DNA from: Ferruginibacter sp.
GTDB taxonomy: Bacteria; Bacteroidota; Bacteroidia; Chitinophagales; Chitinophagaceae
DNA: 64,000 bases
Direction: 5' to 3'
Assembly: GCA_025963635.1 (NCBI GenBank)
Contig: JAOQAK010000018.1
Span: forward strand, 1-64,000
Below are positions 34,686-44,067 of this stretch, one piece after another. The notes under the pieces are model-generated. The model was not told the origin of the DNA. It saw only the letters and a list, made by a program, of their open reading frames with translations, and ran no database searches. Made by a program: the position numbers and the translations under genes. The first letter of the stretch is position 1, and every line of letters starts with the position of its first letter.

Positions 34686-37322
34686 ATGAAGAATCTCCTG
34701 GCCACTTGTTTTTTTATAGGAGTTGTGTCTACCTCTTTTGCCAATCATACCAAGGGGGGGTGGATTTACTATAAATATGTAGGATCAGGTGGAGCTCCTA
34801 ATACTGCGAGGTACGTGATAACTCTAAAAATATACACGGAGTGTATCCTTACATCAAACCAGTGGTGTCCCGATGTAACCATTTCTATTTTTGATGCAGG
34901 CACCAATGCTTTGTTTGCCAATGTGAATGTGACCAACAGTGCAGTAAAAGATATTCAAAATTGCACAAGACAGGAATGCCACGAGTGTATCACCGATATT
35001 CCTAACATTTGTTACAAAGTGGCAACCTACGAGTTTGCGCAAGACCTTCCCCTTCAGCCAGCAGGGTATATTATTTCCTACCAGCGATGCTGCCGTATTG
35101 CAAACATCATAAACATGGCTCCCGGCTCCAGCACCATTGGCGATACCTGGGCGGTTAGCATCCCGGGCACTAATGGCAATGATCCCCTCGCGTATAGAAA
35201 TTCAAGTGCATTGTTTTCGCAGAATGATACAGCGATCATCTGCATGAACAATAGTTTTACATTCGATTTTAGCGCAATCGATCCGGATGGCGATTCGCTT
35301 TCCTATGCATTTACTGACGCCTACTTTGCGGGGCGTGGGAATGGAGCACAATGCAACGGCCAATCGGACCCTCCGCCATTTTCATTTGTAAATTACATGG
35401 CCCCATACAGTGGAACTCAGCCCCTTGGACCTAATGTTACCATAAATCCTGTATCTGGTATTGTAAGCGGAATTGCTCCCGTGGAACAGGGTACTTATGT
35501 ACTTACCTGCACGGTTACTGAATTTAAGAAAGGCACCAACATAATCAAATCCTCCGTTCGTAAATCACTGCATATAAGTGTAGCAGATTGTTCGTTAACA
35601 CAAGCGATATTGGATTCTGTATATTTTAGCTGCGACGGGTTAACGAAGTCGTTCACCAACAAGGCTGCGGGCGGTAATGTCAAGTCATATTCCTGGGATT
35701 TTGGTGTAACCGACGCCAGCGGTGATACCTCCAATAGTCCCTATCCCACTTTCACCTTTCCCGATACCGGCACCTATGTTCTGAAATTGATTGTCAACAA
35801 AGATCTTCCCTGCTCAGATTCCGCCTTGGCTATTGTAAAGGTTTACCCGGTTTTTGCACCAGCCTTTACAGTGCAGGGGCAATGTAAAAACACGCCCATC
35901 CGGTTTTTTGACAAAACCACTACTACCTATGGGATAGTGGATTCCTGGCGATGGGATTTTGGAGATACATCTTCGGCCAGTAACATATCCACCTTAGCCA
36001 ATCCCGATCATTTTTACGCAATAGAAGCAAATTACCCCGTAGTGCTTACCGTAAGCAACAGTAAAGGATGTTCTGGTACGGTAAATAAAACAATTTTGAT
36101 AGCGGATAAACCCGCACTGGGTATCACCAATGACACCCTGATCTGTAATATCGACACGTTGCAATTAAATGCTATGGGGCTCGGCACTTTTGTATGGAGT
36201 CCCAATTATAATATCAGTAACCTTACTTCTCCTTCTCCGCTGGTAAGTCCTAATATTTCCACAAAATATTATGTGCGGCTTACTGATCCTTATGGCTGTA
36301 CCGGAAGTGATTCAGTTATCGTGAATGTAAAAAATTTCGTGACCCTTCGGGCCGGAAATGATACCACCGTGTGCCAGTTGGATCCAATCGTTTTGCAATT
36401 ATCGGGGGATGCACTGCATTATACCTGGACTGAAAGTCCGGCCACGCAAAGCCTTAATGATCCTTCCTTGCAAAACCCTGTGGCTACCGCTTCAGTCACC
36501 ACCCGTTACCATGTTATTGGCAATATCGGCAAATGTATTGCCCAGGATGATTTGAATGTAAAGGTGGTGCCCTATCCAAAAGCCTTCGCTGGTGCGGATA
36601 CTTCCATTTGCTTTGGAACAGTTGCCCGATTACATGCGACTGGCGGCAGCCTGTACTCCTGGAGCCCGGGAAATTATTTAAATAATCCATCGGTGGCTAA
36701 TCCGGTTTCTTTTAATCCGCCCAGCACTATCCGTTATACAGTAACCGTGAGAGATACCCTGGGATGCCCAAAGGCGGTAACCAGTTCTGTACAGGTAAAT
36801 GTTTCGAAAATCGCTGCAGATGCTGGTCCGGCGGATACAACCATTGTCCTCGATCAGCCCCTGGCACTGAATGCAACAGGTGGAACCATTTATCAATGGA
36901 CTCCGGCGCAGTGGCTTAGTAATAGTAACATTTTTAATCCTGTAGCGTTACCGCTGGATGATGTTGGATACATTGTGAAAGTGACCAATTCCACCGGCTG
37001 TTATGATTACGACAGCATTCACGTAAAAGTGTATAAGGTAGCTGCAGGCATTTATGTGCCCACCGCATTTACACCTAATAACGACGGCCGCAATGATTTT
37101 TTCAGACCTGTATCACTTGGTTTGAAATCGCTCGACATGTTTAGGGTGTACAATCGTTGGGGGCAGCAATTGTACAGTGACATTAATATTGAATCGCAGG
37201 GTTGGGATGGTACATTCAAAGGCAATAAACAGGAGCCAGCTACTTATGTATGGTATGCCGAAGGAACTGATTACAGAAATCAAAAAATTAATAGAAGAGG
37301 ATATGTGGTGCTGATACGTTAA
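34686..37322 (+). CDS. Large PKD-domain surface protein with type IX type-B sorting domain
   Basis: An 878-residue secreted protein. The signal peptide ends at about residue 19 (STSFA), followed by a cysteine-rich N-terminal domain beginning NHTKGGWIYYKYVG. At least two PKD-like domains (about 310-395 and 395-475) show YSWDFG and WRWDFGDTSS, followed by three or more repeated beta domains with the pattern AGxDTTICxG...LxAxGG. The C-terminal about 90 residues start VPTAFTPNNDGRNDFF and form the gliding-motility-associated C-terminal domain, which directs type IX secretion and surface attachment. It is probably an adhesin or matrix component. The organism therefore should have a type IX system elsewhere. 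Confidence 0.92.
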   Translation: MKNLLATCFFIGVVSTSFANHTKGGWIYYKYVGSGGAPNTARYVITLKIYTECILTSNQWCPDVTISIFDAGTNALFANVNVTNSAVKDIQNCTRQECHECITDIPNICYKVATYEFAQDLPLQPAGYIISYQRCCRIANIINMAPGSSTIGDTWAVSIPGTNGNDPLAYRNSSALFSQNDTAIICMNNSFTFDFSAIDPDGDSLSYAFTDAYFAGRGNGAQCNGQSDPPPFSFVNYMAPYSGTQPLGPNVTINPVSGIVSGIAPVEQGTYVLTCTVTEFKKGTNIIKSSVRKSLHISVADCSLTQAILDSVYFSCDGLTKSFTNKAAGGNVKSYSWDFGVTDASGDTSNSPYPTFTFPDTGTYVLKLIVNKDLPCSDSALAIVKVYPVFAPAFTVQGQCKNTPIRFFDKTTTTYGIVDSWRWDFGDTSSASNISTLANPDHFYAIEANYPVVLTVSNSKGCSGTVNKTILIADKPALGITNDTLICNIDTLQLNAMGLGTFVWSPNYNISNLTSPSPLVSPNISTKYYVRLTDPYGCTGSDSVIVNVKNFVTLRAGNDTTVCQLDPIVLQLSGDALHYTWTESPATQSLNDPSLQNPVATASVTTRYHVIGNIGKCIAQDDLNVKVVPYPKAFAGADTSICFGTVARLHATGGSLYSWSPGNYLNNPSVANPVSFNPPSTIRYTVTVRDTLGCPKAVTSSVQVNVSKIAADAGPADTTIVLDQPLALNATGGTIYQWTPAQWLSNSNIFNPVALPLDDVGYIVKVTNSTGCYDYDSIHVKVYKVAAGIYVPTAFTPNNDGRNDFFRPVSLGLKSLDMFRVYNRWGQQLYSDINIESQGWDGTFKGNKQEPATYVWYAEGTDYRNQKINRRGYVVLIR

Positions 37323-37521
37323 CGCTCACCCTCAGAAAGATAATGACGATTTTTGGAAATACGTTTACCGGTATCCAGATAATGTTGCATTTATGGTAAT
37401 ACCTTTTTCCTTTTTTACCTACTATCAAAAAACGTATTCTTATCAAATGTTCCTGGTTACCTGACTCACCTACAAAATTCTGCCGCTTACCGCCTTTTTC
37501 CTTCTCATCGCCTAATGCATC

Positions 37522-37552
37522 TTTTTGGGGTTCTATGGCTACTATACATTTG
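37522..37552 (+). promoter_or_regulatory. Promoter for the LiaF-like gene
   Basis: TTTTTG (37522-37527) and TACATTTG (37545-37552) are separated by 17 bp and match the Bacteroidota -33 TTTG and -7 TAnnTTTG elements. The ATG lies 20 bp after the -7 box, so the leader would be very short. Confidence 0.6.
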
Positions 37553-37572
37553 TAGTATAAAAAACACGCAAA

Positions 37573-38343
37573 ATGGAAAAGAATAAAGGGTTTAAAGACA
37601 GGGAAAGCGGAAGGGTTATCGGCGGGTTGATCCTGGTTGCAGTTGGGGCGGCTTTGCTTTTACGCAACATGGGTTTCTTTTTGCCGGGATGGCTGTTTAG
37701 CTGGCCCGTGATTTTGATCATGGTAGGTATTTACATCGGGTTCAAACATAATTTCAAAAATAATTCGTGGATCATTGTTACGGCTATTGGAGGGTATTTC
37801 CTGGTGAGCAGGTATATCCCGGGTTTAGGGCTGGAACCGTTTTTTTGGCCCATGGTCATTATTGCCCTGGGCATAGTATTTATATTGAGGCCACATCGGA
37901 GTACCTGGACAGATATTAGGTCAGAGATTGAAACGGATAAAATGAAAAACGTAAATACAGAAGCCTTGTATGAACCGGTTAAAGCCACTACCCTGGACAG
38001 GAGCGATTACCTGGTTGTGCGCTCCGTATTTAGCGGCATTAACAAAACCGTCGTATCCAAAAACTTCCAGGGCGGCCATATCTCCTGTGTTTTTGGTGGC
38101 GGGGAAATCGATCTTAGCCAGGCGGATATAAGCGGCCCCGTAACTATCAAAGTGGAGATGGTGTTTGGTGGCGCAAAATTAGTGGTGCCTCCGCATTGGA
38201 CCATTCAGAATGAAATCGAGGGGATATTTCATGGGATAGATGATAAGAGAAAATTTAATCCCTCCATCGGCATCAATCCTGAGAAAGTATTAATCTTAAA
38301 GGGTTCTGCTGTATTTGCCGGAATTGAGATCAAGAGCTTTTAA
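37573..38343 (+). CDS. LiaF-like membrane protein (DUF5668 plus cell-wall-response C-terminus)
   Basis: A 256-residue inner-membrane protein. The N-terminal half (about 12-112) has four hydrophobic segments in the DUF5668/LiaF-TM pattern, with FLPGWLFSWPVILIMVGIYIG as the diagnostic part; the C-terminal half (about 145-256) is the beta-helical domain seen in LiaF and YvqF (FGGGEIDLSQADISGPVTI, then MVFGGAKLVVP). In Firmicutes LiaF inhibits the LiaSR envelope-stress system. Here a DUF4288 gene and a LytS/LytTR pair follow on the same strand within 1.6 kb, so a regulatory link to that pair is plausible but unproven. Confidence 0.85.
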   Translation: MEKNKGFKDRESGRVIGGLILVAVGAALLLRNMGFFLPGWLFSWPVILIMVGIYIGFKHNFKNNSWIIVTAIGGYFLVSRYIPGLGLEPFFWPMVIIALGIVFILRPHRSTWTDIRSEIETDKMKNVNTEALYEPVKATTLDRSDYLVVRSVFSGINKTVVSKNFQGGHISCVFGGGEIDLSQADISGPVTIKVEMVFGGAKLVVPPHWTIQNEIEGIFHGIDDKRKFNPSIGINPEKVLILKGSAVFAGIEIKSF

Positions 38344-38517
38344 TGTCTATGGGCAAGCAAGCCAATAAAAGTGAGTTACGTTGTGTTAAGAAAATGAAAA
38401 TAAAAATGCAATTTTCCCAATAATAATGTATAGTAACCAACGGAACCATCGTTTTAAGTAAAGGGCTCCTTCACCATTGTCCATTCACAACTTTCCTTCA
38501 TACCAAAATTATATACC

Positions 38518-38895
38518 ATGAATTGGTTTCTTGCAAAACTAGTATTCCGTGTCATTTGCGGTTACGGCAATCATACCCCGCAATTCGATGAACAACTTAG
38601 GTTAATTTATGCGGAAGATGAATTGCATGCATTCCATAAAGCCCGGCTGCTTGGCGAAGGCGATTGTATCAATGAAGAAACCGGAACTGCCGTAGATGTT
38701 CACTGGAAATTTATCGATGTGGTGGAATTACACGCTTTGGAATGTACAGCAGATGGTGCTGAAATTAATTCCGTAATTAAAGAAGAAGCCGATGCCGAGA
38801 TGTACATTCGCAGTATTAGAAAAAGGGCTTCCCAGTTATTACAGCATAGCCTGCATCAGTTCACCGGCATAAACAGTATGGTCATTGGCACTTAA
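38518..38895 (+). CDS. DUF4288-like protein
   Basis: A 125-residue cytoplasmic protein without membrane segments. The start MNWFLAKLVFRVICG, the block QFDEQLRLIYAEDELHAFHKA and VHWKFIDVVEL fit the DUF4288 family, whose function is unknown. The gene overlaps the histidine kinase gene by 11 bp, so the kinase is probably translated by coupling from it. It may modulate the kinase, but no evidence beyond context exists. Confidence 0.8.
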   Translation: MNWFLAKLVFRVICGYGNHTPQFDEQLRLIYAEDELHAFHKARLLGEGDCINEETGTAVDVHWKFIDVVELHALECTADGAEINSVIKEEADAEMYIRSIRKRASQLLQHSLHQFTGINSMVIGT

Positions 38896-39952
38896 TATTT
38901 CTCCCGACCGGAAAGTAAAGATCGTTTTCGCCATAGTATTTTTTGTATGGTGGTGCATCTGGTGCGTGTTACATATAACAATCATCCAGGATTTTGGTAT
39001 TGTTTCTTCAAGAGCTTTGGCAGACGGGCTCATCAGTAATGTTTTGCTCGCTGCCGCCTGTTTGCTGGTGATCAATAATATGCGTTATTATTTGCCCAAA
39101 CGGGAAAAGTACTGGTATGTACTCGTGATTAGTATTGCGGTAAGCGGACTCTGGTTGTTGCTGATGAGAGTAAGTTTATGGGCGCTGTATAAAGATGATA
39201 TGGTGTACATGCATTCCTTGTCGCATACTTCTAATATACGGTATGCCATTGCTTTTTTAATGATCGGATGTTGTACCATGTTAAGCCTCGTATGGTACTC
39301 ACAAGTGGATCAGAAAGCCGATCATCAACACAGGCTGGATATGGAGCGGCTTGCACGGGAAGCAGAATTAAACAAATTGCGGCAACAACTTCAGCCGCAT
39401 TTTTTATTCAACAGTCTTAATTCAATAAGCGCTTTAACGGGCAGCCAACCGGAAAAAGCAAGGCACATGATTCAGCAACTGGCAGATTTTTTACGCGGCA
39501 CCTTGAAAAAGGAGGAGCAACAATGGACCACGTTGGGGGAAGAACTGGAATATCTCCAATTATACCTTGATATCGAAAAAGTGCGGTTCGGTTATCGGCT
39601 TCAAACCAGGATTGAGTGTGCTGAAGATGTTTTAAAAATGAAATTGCCATCGATGCTGCTTCAGCCGCTTGTTGAAAATGCAATAAAATTCGGACTGTAC
39701 GATACCATTGGGGAAGTGACTATTTTTATATCTGCAAAAAAAGTGAATGAACTGCTGGAGATCACGGTGCAAAATCCGTTCGATGAATTAACAGCTGCCC
39801 CCGTTAAAGGAACAGGCTTTGGGTTGGCTTCCATTAAAAGAAGATTATTCTTACAATTCGGCCGGTATGATCTTTTACAGATTAAGAAACAAGCGCAACA
39901 ATTTATTACAATAATCAGCATACCCCAACAACATGAAAGCAATTATAATTGA
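38885..39952 (+). CDS. LytS-type sensor histidine kinase
   Basis: A 355-residue kinase with four hydrophobic segments (about 12-34, 46-65, 77-99, 119-138), a coiled stretch and a His_kinase domain with H172 in LQPHFLFNSLNS, then QPLVENAIKFG and GTGFGLASIKRRL. The only in-frame start that covers the first membrane segment is a TTG at 38885, inside the end of the DUF4288 gene; the next methionine is residue 66 and would remove half of the membrane part. A TTG start with coupling is therefore chosen. It overlaps the regulator gene by 20 bp. Confidence 0.88.
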   Translation: MALNISPDRKVKIVFAIVFFVWWCIWCVLHITIIQDFGIVSSRALADGLISNVLLAAACLLVINNMRYYLPKREKYWYVLVISIAVSGLWLLLMRVSLWALYKDDMVYMHSLSHTSNIRYAIAFLMIGCCTMLSLVWYSQVDQKADHQHRLDMERLAREAELNKLRQQLQPHFLFNSLNSISALTGSQPEKARHMIQQLADFLRGTLKKEEQQWTTLGEELEYLQLYLDIEKVRFGYRLQTRIECAEDVLKMKLPSMLLQPLVENAIKFGLYDTIGEVTIFISAKKVNELLEITVQNPFDELTAAPVKGTGFGLASIKRRLFLQFGRYDLLQIKKQAQQFITIISIPQQHESNYN

Positions 39953-40658
39953 CGATGAGCCTTTGGCCAGGATGATGGTAAAAGAATATCTTCAGCCGTA
40001 TACGCATATAACAGTGGTGGACGAATGCAGCGATGGTTTTGAAGGGTTGAAGGCCATACAGCAGCATCAACCTGATCTTATATTCCTTGATATCCAGATG
40101 CCCAAGATTAATGGTTTTGAAATGCTGGAATTGATTGATCATCCGCCCGCCGTTATTTTTACCACCGCGTTTGAAGAGTATGCTATCAGGGCTTTTGACG
40201 CACATGCTGCAGATTATCTGCTAAAGCCATTTAGCAAGGATCGTTTTGATAAAGCCATGCAAAAATTGCAGTTGCAAAATGTAAACACGGCACCAGCAGT
40301 TGCAGAAACGGCGCTTAGATCAGCGGTACAAAATAACCGGGTCGTGGTTAAGGACAATGGAAAAATAAAAATCATTCCCATAACAAATATTCAATACCTG
40401 GAAGCAGCCGACGACTATGTAAAAATATTTACACAGGAGGGCATTTTTCTGAAGAAAAAAACTATGCAGTATTTCGAGGATAGTTTGCCCCCGCAGGAAT
40501 TCATTCGCATCCATCGCAGCTATATCATCAATGCCCAGTTGATCACCCGTATCGACCTGCACGAAAAAGAAACGCACCTGGTATTGCTCACCACAGGAGC
40601 CCGTTTACCTGTTAGCAAGGCAGGCTATGCGAGGTTAAAAGAAGTACTGGGAATTTGA
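39933..40658 (+). CDS. LytTR-family response regulator
   Basis: A 241-residue regulator. The receiver (about 1-120) has IIDDEPLAR, phospho-acceptor D53 in IFLDIQMPK and LLKPFS; the LytTR DNA-binding domain (about 138-241) has IQYLEAADDYVKIFT and FIRIHRSYIINAQ. The ATG lies 20 bp before the kinase stop. It is the partner of the kinase, and forms an operon with it and the DUF4288 gene. Targets are unknown. Confidence 0.93.
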   Translation: MKAIIIDDEPLARMMVKEYLQPYTHITVVDECSDGFEGLKAIQQHQPDLIFLDIQMPKINGFEMLELIDHPPAVIFTTAFEEYAIRAFDAHAADYLLKPFSKDRFDKAMQKLQLQNVNTAPAVAETALRSAVQNNRVVVKDNGKIKIIPITNIQYLEAADDYVKIFTQEGIFLKKKTMQYFEDSLPPQEFIRIHRSYIINAQLITRIDLHEKETHLVLLTTGARLPVSKAGYARLKEVLGI

Positions 40659-40723
40659 TTAGCGGCAATTCCGGTGTTATTGGAAGTAAGCTCGTTGTGA
40701 AAGTTGAGTAGCTGACTAATAAT

Positions 40724-40757
40724 CCGGAAGAAACGTATGATTGGGGTTTCTTTCCGG
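40724..40757. terminator. Hairpin after the LytTR regulator gene
   Basis: CCGGAAGAAAC pairs with GTTTC-T-TTCCGG around an 11-nt loop with one bulge. It lies 65 bp after the regulator stop and has no strong T-run, so termination is likely but not certain. Confidence 0.45.
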
Positions 40758-40779
40758 TAAAGATTTCGTTACACCATTT

Positions 40780-40810
40780 TAAAAAGAATACCGGCTGTGG
40801 TTCGCCGGCA
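40780..40810 (-). terminator. Intrinsic terminator of the MATE gene
   Basis: On the minus strand the stem TGCCGGC/GCCGGTA (8-nt loop) is followed by TTCTTTTT, 17 bp after the MATE stop. Confidence 0.75.
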
Positions 40811-40826
40811 TCCTATAATAAAAAAA

Positions 40827-42245
40827 TCATACTTTTTTCAGTTTCCATTTACCTCCTTTGAAAAGGATATAGGCGGCGATACTGATTGCAGTTTCCGCTA
40901 CCGGAATAGCGATAAAGACGCCTACCGGCCCCACGCCTAAAGTTTTTGCCAATAGCCATGCAAGGGGAATCTGGAAAAGCCAAAATCCAAATAAATTAAT
41001 GATGGTTGGAGTGCGGGTGTCACCGGCACCATTGAAGGCATTTGCCATTACCATCCCTACACCATAAAAAATATAACCTGCACTCACTATCCGTACAGCA
41101 AGCACGGCATAATTTGCTACTGCTGTTTCCCTGGTAAAAAACGAAATAAAATATGGCGCAAAGGCGATCAAAATAATCGAAACCAAACCCATAAAGATAA
41201 TATTGTATTTAGCGGTCTTAATCACCGATTCCTCCGCCCGCTGTGGTTGCAATGCGCCCAGGTTTTGGCCAACAAGTGTTGCTGCCGCATTACTCATGCC
41301 CCATGCAGGTAATAAAAAAAACATGATCAGCCTGATGGCGATCTGGTAGCCGGCGGAAGCGTCACTATGCCCTGTTGTTACTACCAGGCTTGCCAGTACT
41401 ATCCAGCTTCCTGAGCCAATCAAAAACTGTAAAGTGGCGGGCCATGCGATATCAATAACGGAGCGGATAATTTTCCAGTCAGGTACAAGGTGTTTAAGGG
41501 TGAATTGAATCAGCCGTTTGCCGTTAAATAAATAATACAGTTGATAGCAAACCCCAATGCCCCGCCCAATAGTCGTTGCCATAGCAGCGCCTACGACTCC
41601 AAAGGAAGGCACCGGTCCCCAGCCACGAATAAACAGCGGGCATAAAATGATGTTACAAATATTAGCCAGCCACAGGCTTTTCATGGCCATCATTGCATCG
41701 CCGGCTCCACGAAAGATTCCATTGATTAAAAACAACAGCATGATCACCATACTTCCGCCCATCAGGATCCGCGTATAGCCGACACCGGTTGCGATGGCAT
41801 CTTCTTCTGCACCCATTAGTCGTAGTATATCATCCGAATAGATAAATCCTGGTATACTGATTACAAGTGTAATCGCAAGGGAAATAAATATAGCCTGCAT
41901 ACCGGCTTTAGAAGCAGCTTTTTCATTTTTCTCTCCAATCCGCCTTGCTACCATGGCAGTTGCAGCCATGCTGATGCCCACCGCCAACGAATACACGATA
42001 GTAATAACAGATTCTGTAAGCCCTACTGTAGAAGTGGCATGCTTACCTAAATGGCTGACAAAATAAATATCTACGACTGCAAAAACACTTTCCATACACA
42101 TTTCCAGTACCATGGGTATGGCTAATAAAATAACGGCTTTGCGAATACTGCCGGTAGTATAATCCTGCTGCTCACCATTAAGCGATTGACGGATTAATGC
42201 AAAAATAGATGCTATACGATTGGTTGTTAATTGATAAGTCGACAT
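40827..42245 (-). CDS. MATE-family efflux transporter
   Basis: A 472-residue inner-membrane protein with about 12 hydrophobic segments in two homologous halves. Typical MATE features include the N-terminal AIPMVLEMCMESVFAVVDIYFVS start, VGLTESV and the second-half NAFNGAGDTRTPTIINL. The family exports cationic drugs or metabolites by Na+ or H+ antiport. The N-terminal 40 residues are a polar extension. A NorM/DinF sub-type cannot be assigned by eye. Single gene with its own terminator. Confidence 0.93.
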   Translation of the reverse strand: MSTYQLTTNRIASIFALIRQSLNGEQQDYTTGSIRKAVILLAIPMVLEMCMESVFAVVDIYFVSHLGKHATSTVGLTESVITIVYSLAVGISMAATAMVARRIGEKNEKAASKAGMQAIFISLAITLVISIPGFIYSDDILRLMGAEEDAIATGVGYTRILMGGSMVIMLLFLINGIFRGAGDAMMAMKSLWLANICNIILCPLFIRGWGPVPSFGVVGAAMATTIGRGIGVCYQLYYLFNGKRLIQFTLKHLVPDWKIIRSVIDIAWPATLQFLIGSGSWIVLASLVVTTGHSDASAGYQIAIRLIMFFLLPAWGMSNAAATLVGQNLGALQPQRAEESVIKTAKYNIIFMGLVSIILIAFAPYFISFFTRETAVANYAVLAVRIVSAGYIFYGVGMVMANAFNGAGDTRTPTIINLFGFWLFQIPLAWLLAKTLGVGPVGVFIAIPVAETAISIAAYILFKGGKWKLKKV

Positions 42246-42830
42246 GAAATTCTTTTTTGAATTGATATGAATAAGGGAAACAGGAGCGGGCTGCCGCCGA
42301 AGAAGTAGTGAATGAAAGTTGAACCTGTTTGAAAGGTCCCTTAAAAGAATTTCATATGCTTAAATTGAAGAGTGCAAAGATTATAATTTTTTTTTAGAAA
42401 CAAATACTTAATATATAAATTTTTAAGAGCCGTTCTTTTGCAGGGAGGTATTAGAAAGCTCATAGACTAAGAACTTCTTCAAGGATGTACAGGTTTCCAG
42501 GGTATAAGATGTGAAATGATAATGGCTAGAGAAATCACTACGCTAAAAGGTAATAAATGATCGATGGTAAGACTTCCACATAGGATTTTAAAAATTTGAT
42601 CTGTCGCGAACTCACCTAAAGTGATTTCCGATATTTGAGGATTGCGTTGCAGTGCTGAATTATAAGAAAAAAATCTTTTACGCTGAAGCGTGTAGTATCA
42701 AGGCATATACTCCCTCCCCCCAATGGGATATTGTTTTGTAAAAGCTTGTACCAGGTTCCTAAATGGACTTAAGATGGAACACTTGCCGGAATGCCTGCAG
42801 AGGGTTCAAATCAAACCCAACGGCCGTTTT
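42246..42830. other. Intergenic region, 585 bp
   Basis: The spacer upstream of the MATE gene and downstream of the Lys-rich protein gene contains no convincing open frame. A 5-bp hairpin (GGGTT/AACCC) at 42802-42818 is followed by the palindrome AACGGCCGTT (42819-42828), next to the stop of the Lys-rich gene. Nothing else recognised. Confidence 0.5.
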
Positions 42831-43034
42831 TTATTTCTTATTGTCCCAGTTATTTTCCATACCATCATAGTTCTCTTTTGATATGGTCGACTTTTTTTTA
42901 GGCTTTGAGTCTCCCTTCTTTTTATGGGCATTGATATTATTCACCAGTGAGTTCTTTACGCCGAGTTTATTTTTCTTCGCCGGTGCTTTTTTTGATGCTT
43001 TCTTTTTAGGAGCTGCTTTTTTTGCGGTTGCCAT
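42831..43034 (-). CDS. Small Lys-rich protein, possibly nucleic-acid-binding
   Basis: A 67-residue protein starting MATAKKAAPKKKASKKAPAK. More than a third of the residues are lysine, with an Ala/Pro/Lys pattern like the tail of histone H1, and the C-terminus is more polar (SKENYDGMENNWDNKK). No fold is visible. Small proteins of this type occur in many Bacteroidota and are presumed to bind DNA or RNA. A real gene is supported by the ATG, the biased composition and an absence of competing frames; the function is inference. Confidence 0.7.
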   Translation of the reverse strand: MATAKKAAPKKKASKKAPAKKNKLGVKNSLVNNINAHKKKGDSKPKKKSTISKENYDGMENNWDNKK

Positions 43035-43254
43035 AATCTTTTTCCCAAAAAGATTTCAAATAATATGCCCGTCCAATTTGTTCATGATATAAACCAGGGC
43101 TATCGTACAATACTAAACAGAAGGGGTTTTACTCTTGAAAAAGTAAAGCATGGGATTTTTAAATGAGTACTTTATTCACACATGATTTTGCTCCTGGGAA
43201 GCAATATAACAGCTACTTCGGCCTTAGGAGTGCCGGTAAATTCTTCAACTTTTG

Positions 43255-44058
43255 TTACAATTCTCCTACGATTCCCATTACCAGCATTGCAGCATTTCTT
43301 GCAGCGATTTCATAAAAATGCATCATATCGCCTCTTGCCTTATTGTTCGCCTTGTCGCTGAGACTTCTAATAATTAGAAAAGGAATATTTTGTTGATAGC
43401 AGGTTTGAGCAATAGCAGCTCCTTCCATTTCAGTAGCCGCAGCATGCAGCCGGTTGCGTAAACGTTCGGTAACTACTGCAGATGACACAAAGGTATCACC
43501 TGTGACAATGGTTCCTTTTTTCACAACAGGCATTTCTGCGCCTTTTTCCCTGTTTACCCTTTCAAGTTTCAGTTTGCCGACTGCAATGAGGGCTTTGGTG
43601 ACCAGGTTGCTATCACAGTCGAAGAACAAGGGATTAAGTTGCCCGCTTACTGCATTACGGGTTGGCCCATATACCATGCCTGTGTCGGTTAATGAACCGT
43701 AATCATGATACGCTGCCCGTGTTGCAATAACAATATCACCCGGCGCGAGTTCGCTATCTATGCCACCTGCTATGCCTGAGAAGAGAATCTCATGCGGGTT
43801 GAAATGTTCAATCATCAGTGTGGTTGTAATGGCGGCATTAACCTTTCCTATCCCAGTTTGTGCCAGCACTACTGCTTTGCCATTCAGCATGCCTTTGATG
43901 AAATGGATGTTTTGAATAATTGTATCGGATTTACTTTCCATGCTCTTTTGCAGCAATGCCAACTCGGGCGGAAAAGCTCCTAATAACCCGGTTACCTCTT
44001 GTGCAGTCGTCCACAAGCTGCCACCGATCATTACAATTAAAAGCAGTGATTTTTTCAT
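43255..44058 (-). CDS. Exported 5'-methylthioadenosine/S-adenosylhomocysteine nucleosidase-like protein
   Basis: MTA/SAH nucleosidase releases adenine from MTA, SAH or 5'-deoxyadenosine. The 267-residue protein has the family core: GAFPPELALL (matching the catalytic-loop GAM-E-E region), TGIGKVNAA, FSGIAGGID, the catalytic-site TEMEGAAIAQ and RSLSDKA with the general-acid aspartate. It differs from cytoplasmic MTAN in having an N-terminal signal peptide (MKKSLLLIVMIGGSLWTTAQ), so it should act in the periplasm or outside. It begins 9 bp after the stop of an AzgA-like purine permease gene, with which it must be co-transcribed. Confidence 0.9.
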   Translation of the reverse strand: MKKSLLLIVMIGGSLWTTAQEVTGLLGAFPPELALLQKSMESKSDTIIQNIHFIKGMLNGKAVVLAQTGIGKVNAAITTTLMIEHFNPHEILFSGIAGGIDSELAPGDIVIATRAAYHDYGSLTDTGMVYGPTRNAVSGQLNPLFFDCDSNLVTKALIAVGKLKLERVNREKGAEMPVVKKGTIVTGDTFVSSAVVTERLRNRLHAAATEMEGAAIAQTCYQQNIPFLIIRSLSDKANNKARGDMMHFYEIAARNAAMLVMGIVGEL

Positions 44059-44067
44059 GTAAGTTTT

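Noticed and set aside
42800..42830. GGGTTCAAATC near the Lys-rich gene as a tRNA T-arm.
   Set aside because: It pairs only as a 5-bp hairpin GGGTT/AACCC and lacks other tRNA arms.
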